Shown: positions 62,205 through 64,000 of the stretch, piece after piece
How positions within the stretch are numbered: position 1 is the stretch's first letter
Layout: the number at the start of each line of letters is the position of its first letter
Assembly: GCF_009789235.1 (NCBI RefSeq)
Contig: NZ_WSTB01000001.1
Span: 706,062 to 770,061 of the forward strand
Origin: Flavobacterium hydrocarbonoxydans
Lineage (GTDB): Bacteria; Bacteroidota; Bacteroidia; Flavobacteriales; Flavobacteriaceae
Length of the DNA stretch: 64,000 bases
Reading direction: 5' to 3'
Notes under the pieces: generated by a model
Told to the model about the DNA's origin: nothing
What the model saw: only the letters and a program-made list of their open reading frames with translations
Database searches by the model: none
Translations under genes and position numbers: made by a program

Positions 62205-62240
62205 TTTTGTTTCAAGTTTCAGGTTTCTAGTTTCTAGTTT
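62205..62240. repeat. Short TTTCTAGTTTC-type repeat
   Basis: TTTCAAGTTTCAGGTTTCTA with a further GTTTCTAGTTTTAG form imperfect tandem units between moeA and the TSUP gene. Minor low-complexity spacer. Confidence 0.4.
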
Positions 62241-62253
62241 TAGCTAAATGCTC

Positions 62254-63426
62254 TTAATTGATTGGCAATAGCGTTACAAATTCTCCTTTTTTAAGTTTTT
62301 CAACATCGTCTGGAACAATCAATAAACTGTTGGCTGTTGCAAATGTGTTGAGCATTGCAGAGCTTTGTCCGTCTAAAACAGTAACGTGTGTTTCGTCGTA
62401 TAATGCTTTTAAAAACAATGTTTTTCCTGATGTATTTGCAATTTCTGCATTTAGTTTCCGAATCATTTTTGGCAAATGAATTTCGGCAAAACCCATTCTG
62501 TTTTTGATTGCCGGATACACATATACATAAAAATTAGTCAGTGATGAAGCAGGATTTCCGGGTAAAGCAAAAACTAACGTTTCGCTTTTACGTCCAAAAA
62601 AAATTGGTTTTCCGGGCTTTTGATTGATCTTATAAAAAAGCTCTTCCACTCCATTTTCTATTAATGCTTCTTGTACAAAATCATAATCTCCCACCGAAAT
62701 TCCACCAGAAATCAACACAATATCATATTTTGGAAGAATCTCTTTCAGTGCTTTTTTGGTCGCTTTCAGATTGTCTTTTACTTTAAAAACTTTTGTTTTC
62801 TTGATTCCGATAGTTTGAAGCGCGGCTTTTAGCATCACCGAATTGCTCTCGTAAATTTTACCTTTTGGCAATTTCTTTCCCGGTTTTACCAATTCGTTTC
62901 CAGTCACCAAAATAGCGACTTTTGGCTTTTTGTACACTGTAATTTCAGTAATTCCCAAACAGGCTAGAAACCCAATTGCAGCTGGTGTAATCAAAGTATT
63001 GGCTTCAAAAACAACCTCATCTTTCTTAATTTGTTCTCCTTTTGCACGCACATTCGCAAACTGCGTAGGCATATTGGTAATCAAAATCGATTTTTCATTA
63101 GCCATCACATGTTCCTGCATCACAACAGTATCAGCATTATCAGGGACAAAAGCTCCGGTAAAAATGCGAACCGCTTCATTTTCTTTGAGTTTTATATTCG
63201 AATGATCTCCCGCTTGTGAACTGCTTACGACATCGTATTGGTGTTTTTCGCTACGAATAAAAGCATAACCATCCATAGCTGACTGACGAAAAGGCGGCAT
63301 CGAAATGGGCGAATACAATGTTTCGGCCAAAACATAGCCGAGGGCTTTACCAACAGGTATTTTTTGCGCTGGCATTTTCGAACTGTTTTCTGCCACTACT
63401 GCTAAAGCTTCACTTACTTGTATCAT
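62254..63426 (-). CDS. moeA: Molybdopterin molybdenumtransferase MoeA
   Basis: A 390-residue enzyme that inserts molybdate into adenylated molybdopterin. Domain marks are SMPPFRQSAMDGYAFI, VRIFTGAFVPDNADTVVMQE, KVAILVTGNELVKPG, DIVLISGGISVGDYDFVQEA and ETLVFALPGNPASSLTNFYV. It is the first gene of the cofactor operon on the minus strand, with two island-type operators upstream. Length is normal for the family. Confidence 0.96.
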   Translation of the reverse strand: MIQVSEALAVVAENSSKMPAQKIPVGKALGYVLAETLYSPISMPPFRQSAMDGYAFIRSEKHQYDVVSSSQAGDHSNIKLKENEAVRIFTGAFVPDNADTVVMQEHVMANEKSILITNMPTQFANVRAKGEQIKKDEVVFEANTLITPAAIGFLACLGITEITVYKKPKVAILVTGNELVKPGKKLPKGKIYESNSVMLKAALQTIGIKKTKVFKVKDNLKATKKALKEILPKYDIVLISGGISVGDYDFVQEALIENGVEELFYKINQKPGKPIFFGRKSETLVFALPGNPASSLTNFYVYVYPAIKNRMGFAEIHLPKMIRKLNAEIANTSGKTLFLKALYDETHVTVLDGQSSAMLNTFATANSLLIVPDDVEKLKKGEFVTLLPIN

Positions 63427-63443
63427 TTTTGAAAATATAAAAC

Positions 63444-63484
63444 TAAGTATAAATACTTACTACAAATATAAGTATTTATCATTA
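63444..63484 (-). promoter_or_regulatory. moeA operators and -7 box
   Basis: The -7 box on the minus strand is TATATTTG (63463-63470). A site reading TAATGATAAATACTTA (63484-63469) overlaps its first two bases. A perfect copy of the nirB 16-mer on the plus strand, TAAGTATAAATACTTA (63444-63459), lies 3 bp beyond the -7 box and would cover the transcription start. The ATG is 36 bp from the -7 box. Confidence 0.65.
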
Positions 63485-63830
63485 GTATGGATGAAAAATT
63501 TGAATTTATTTTAATGTTTATAAAATTAGTCTAAATTCTTTAATCTAAGTGTTTAATTAAGAGCTTGTTTTAACTAAAAAATGATATTTATAAGGTGAAA
63601 AAAGAGTTCCTCAGACGTTTTTTTACTTTTTTATAAATTTTATAAACCTTTAAAAATTAAAAAATTAAGTACAAAATACTACATTTTTAATCTTCAGAAA
63701 ATAATATTTTAACATTTATCTGAATTTTAATATTAATTTCAAAATACTATAAATCAACATATTAACATCTTATCAACTAGCAAAAAAAGCTTTTTTTAAA
63801 GATTAATTTCAAAAAATAATTAAGCAAACT
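63485..63830. other. AT-rich intergenic region, no gene
   Basis: No open frame of interest is present. The sequence is dominated by A/T runs between the divergent moeA promoter and the outward promoter at 63831. Confidence 0.6.
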
Positions 63831-63861
63831 TTTGGTTTTTATTGAATTAAAATTAACTTTG
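63831..63861 (+). promoter_or_regulatory. Promoter facing out of the right edge
   Basis: TTTG (63831-63834), 19 bp, then TAACTTTG (63854-63861) match the Bacteroidota consensus. It should drive a gene beyond the window, with a leader of at least 120 bases. Confidence 0.65.
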
Positions 63862-63983
63862 TCTATAGAATTAATAGAGTTTAAAATCATATTTAAAACC
63901 AAACAAACTAGATTTTGAAAACAACCGAAAACACAATTTTTTATTTTCTTCTTAAAAAATATAACTATAACACTTATTGTTAT

Positions 63984-64000
63984 ATGTGTTTCTGTTGCTC
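63984..64000 (+). CDS. Start of a possible Cys-rich leader peptide (cut by window)
   Basis: ATG TGT TTC TGT TGC begins at 63984 and encodes Met-Cys-Phe-Cys-Cys before the window ends. The same frame is open upstream to a TTG at 63915, with Tyr and Cys codons (YNTYCYMCFCC). A run of Cys codons in an mRNA leader suggests attenuation by cysteine supply, as described for short cysteine leader peptides in other phyla. It may equally be the start of a longer protein; only five full codons from the ATG are seen. Confidence 0.3.

Overview
The window looks like chromosome of a Flavobacterium-type Bacteroidota. It is AT-rich and shows Bacteroidota promoters (TTTG, about 19 bp, TAnnTTTG), almost no Shine-Dalgarno sequences, LytS/LytTR regulation, a GLPGLI protein, META-domain lipoproteins, TonB receptors with carboxypeptidase-like N-termini, and many intergenic palindromic repeats. 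I cannot name a species from sequence alone. No ribosomal RNA, phage, insertion sequence or CRISPR array was seen.

Layout. (1) 1-12727 is a glycan catabolism block: a CBM9-like secreted protein (cut by the left edge), a GH130 mannoside phosphorylase, a sodium/solute symporter, a GH92 alpha-mannosidase lipoprotein, a LytS-type kinase with a LytTR regulator, a NagB-deacetylase fusion and a GH29 alpha-fucosidase. A GH20 hexosaminidase lies at 26549. Together these fit dismantling of host-type N-glycans (fucose, alpha-mannose, Man-beta-1,4-GlcNAc, GlcNAc). No SusC/SusD pair is visible. (2) 13003-16595 is a siderophore receptor with a PepSY membrane protein. (3) 16756-34000 is mixed housekeeping: a Lys-rich protein, three tRNAs (Arg-TCT, Pro-TGG, Ser-GCT), thiolase, NlpC/P60 peptidase, an AraC regulator opposite a quinone reductase/monooxygenase pair, a methyltransferase opposite a LysR regulator, DUF2130, META lipoproteins, and an outer-membrane barrel with GLPGLI. 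(4) 34113-63426 is a nearly complete nitrate assimilation island: NirB, NirD, DUF4202, a NarX-like kinase and NarL-like regulator, NarK, an NrtABC-type ABC importer with an outer-membrane porin, a Crp/Fnr regulator, a single-chain nitrate reductase carrying its own FAD and [2Fe-2S] modules, a nitrite-reductase-like protein fused to rubredoxin, and a cofactor operon (MoaA, MoaC-MoaB, MoaE, MoeB-rhodanese, MoaD, siroheme methyltransferase, MobA, TSUP permease, MoeA).

How they work together. Nitrate enters by porin plus ABC importer or by NarK. The fused reductase makes nitrite, and NirBD makes ammonium. The Moa/Moe/Mob genes supply molybdopterin guanine dinucleotide and the methyltransferase supplies precorrin-2 for siroheme. 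Five promoters in the island (nirB, narK, porin, crp/nitrate reductase, moeA) share a palindrome close to TAMGTATnnATACKTA. At four of them (nirB, narK, nitrate reductase, moeA) it overlaps the first two bases of the -7 box. The 16-bp geometry fits a Crp/Fnr protein, so I infer one regulon governed by the regulator at 49220.

The points most worth a second look are that operator, the fused reductase, the rubredoxin fusion that lacks siroheme ligands, a lipoyl-like insert in NarK, a 21-bp tandem array directly after narK, nested palindromic repeats at 22989-23238, and a possible Cys-codon leader peptide at the right edge.
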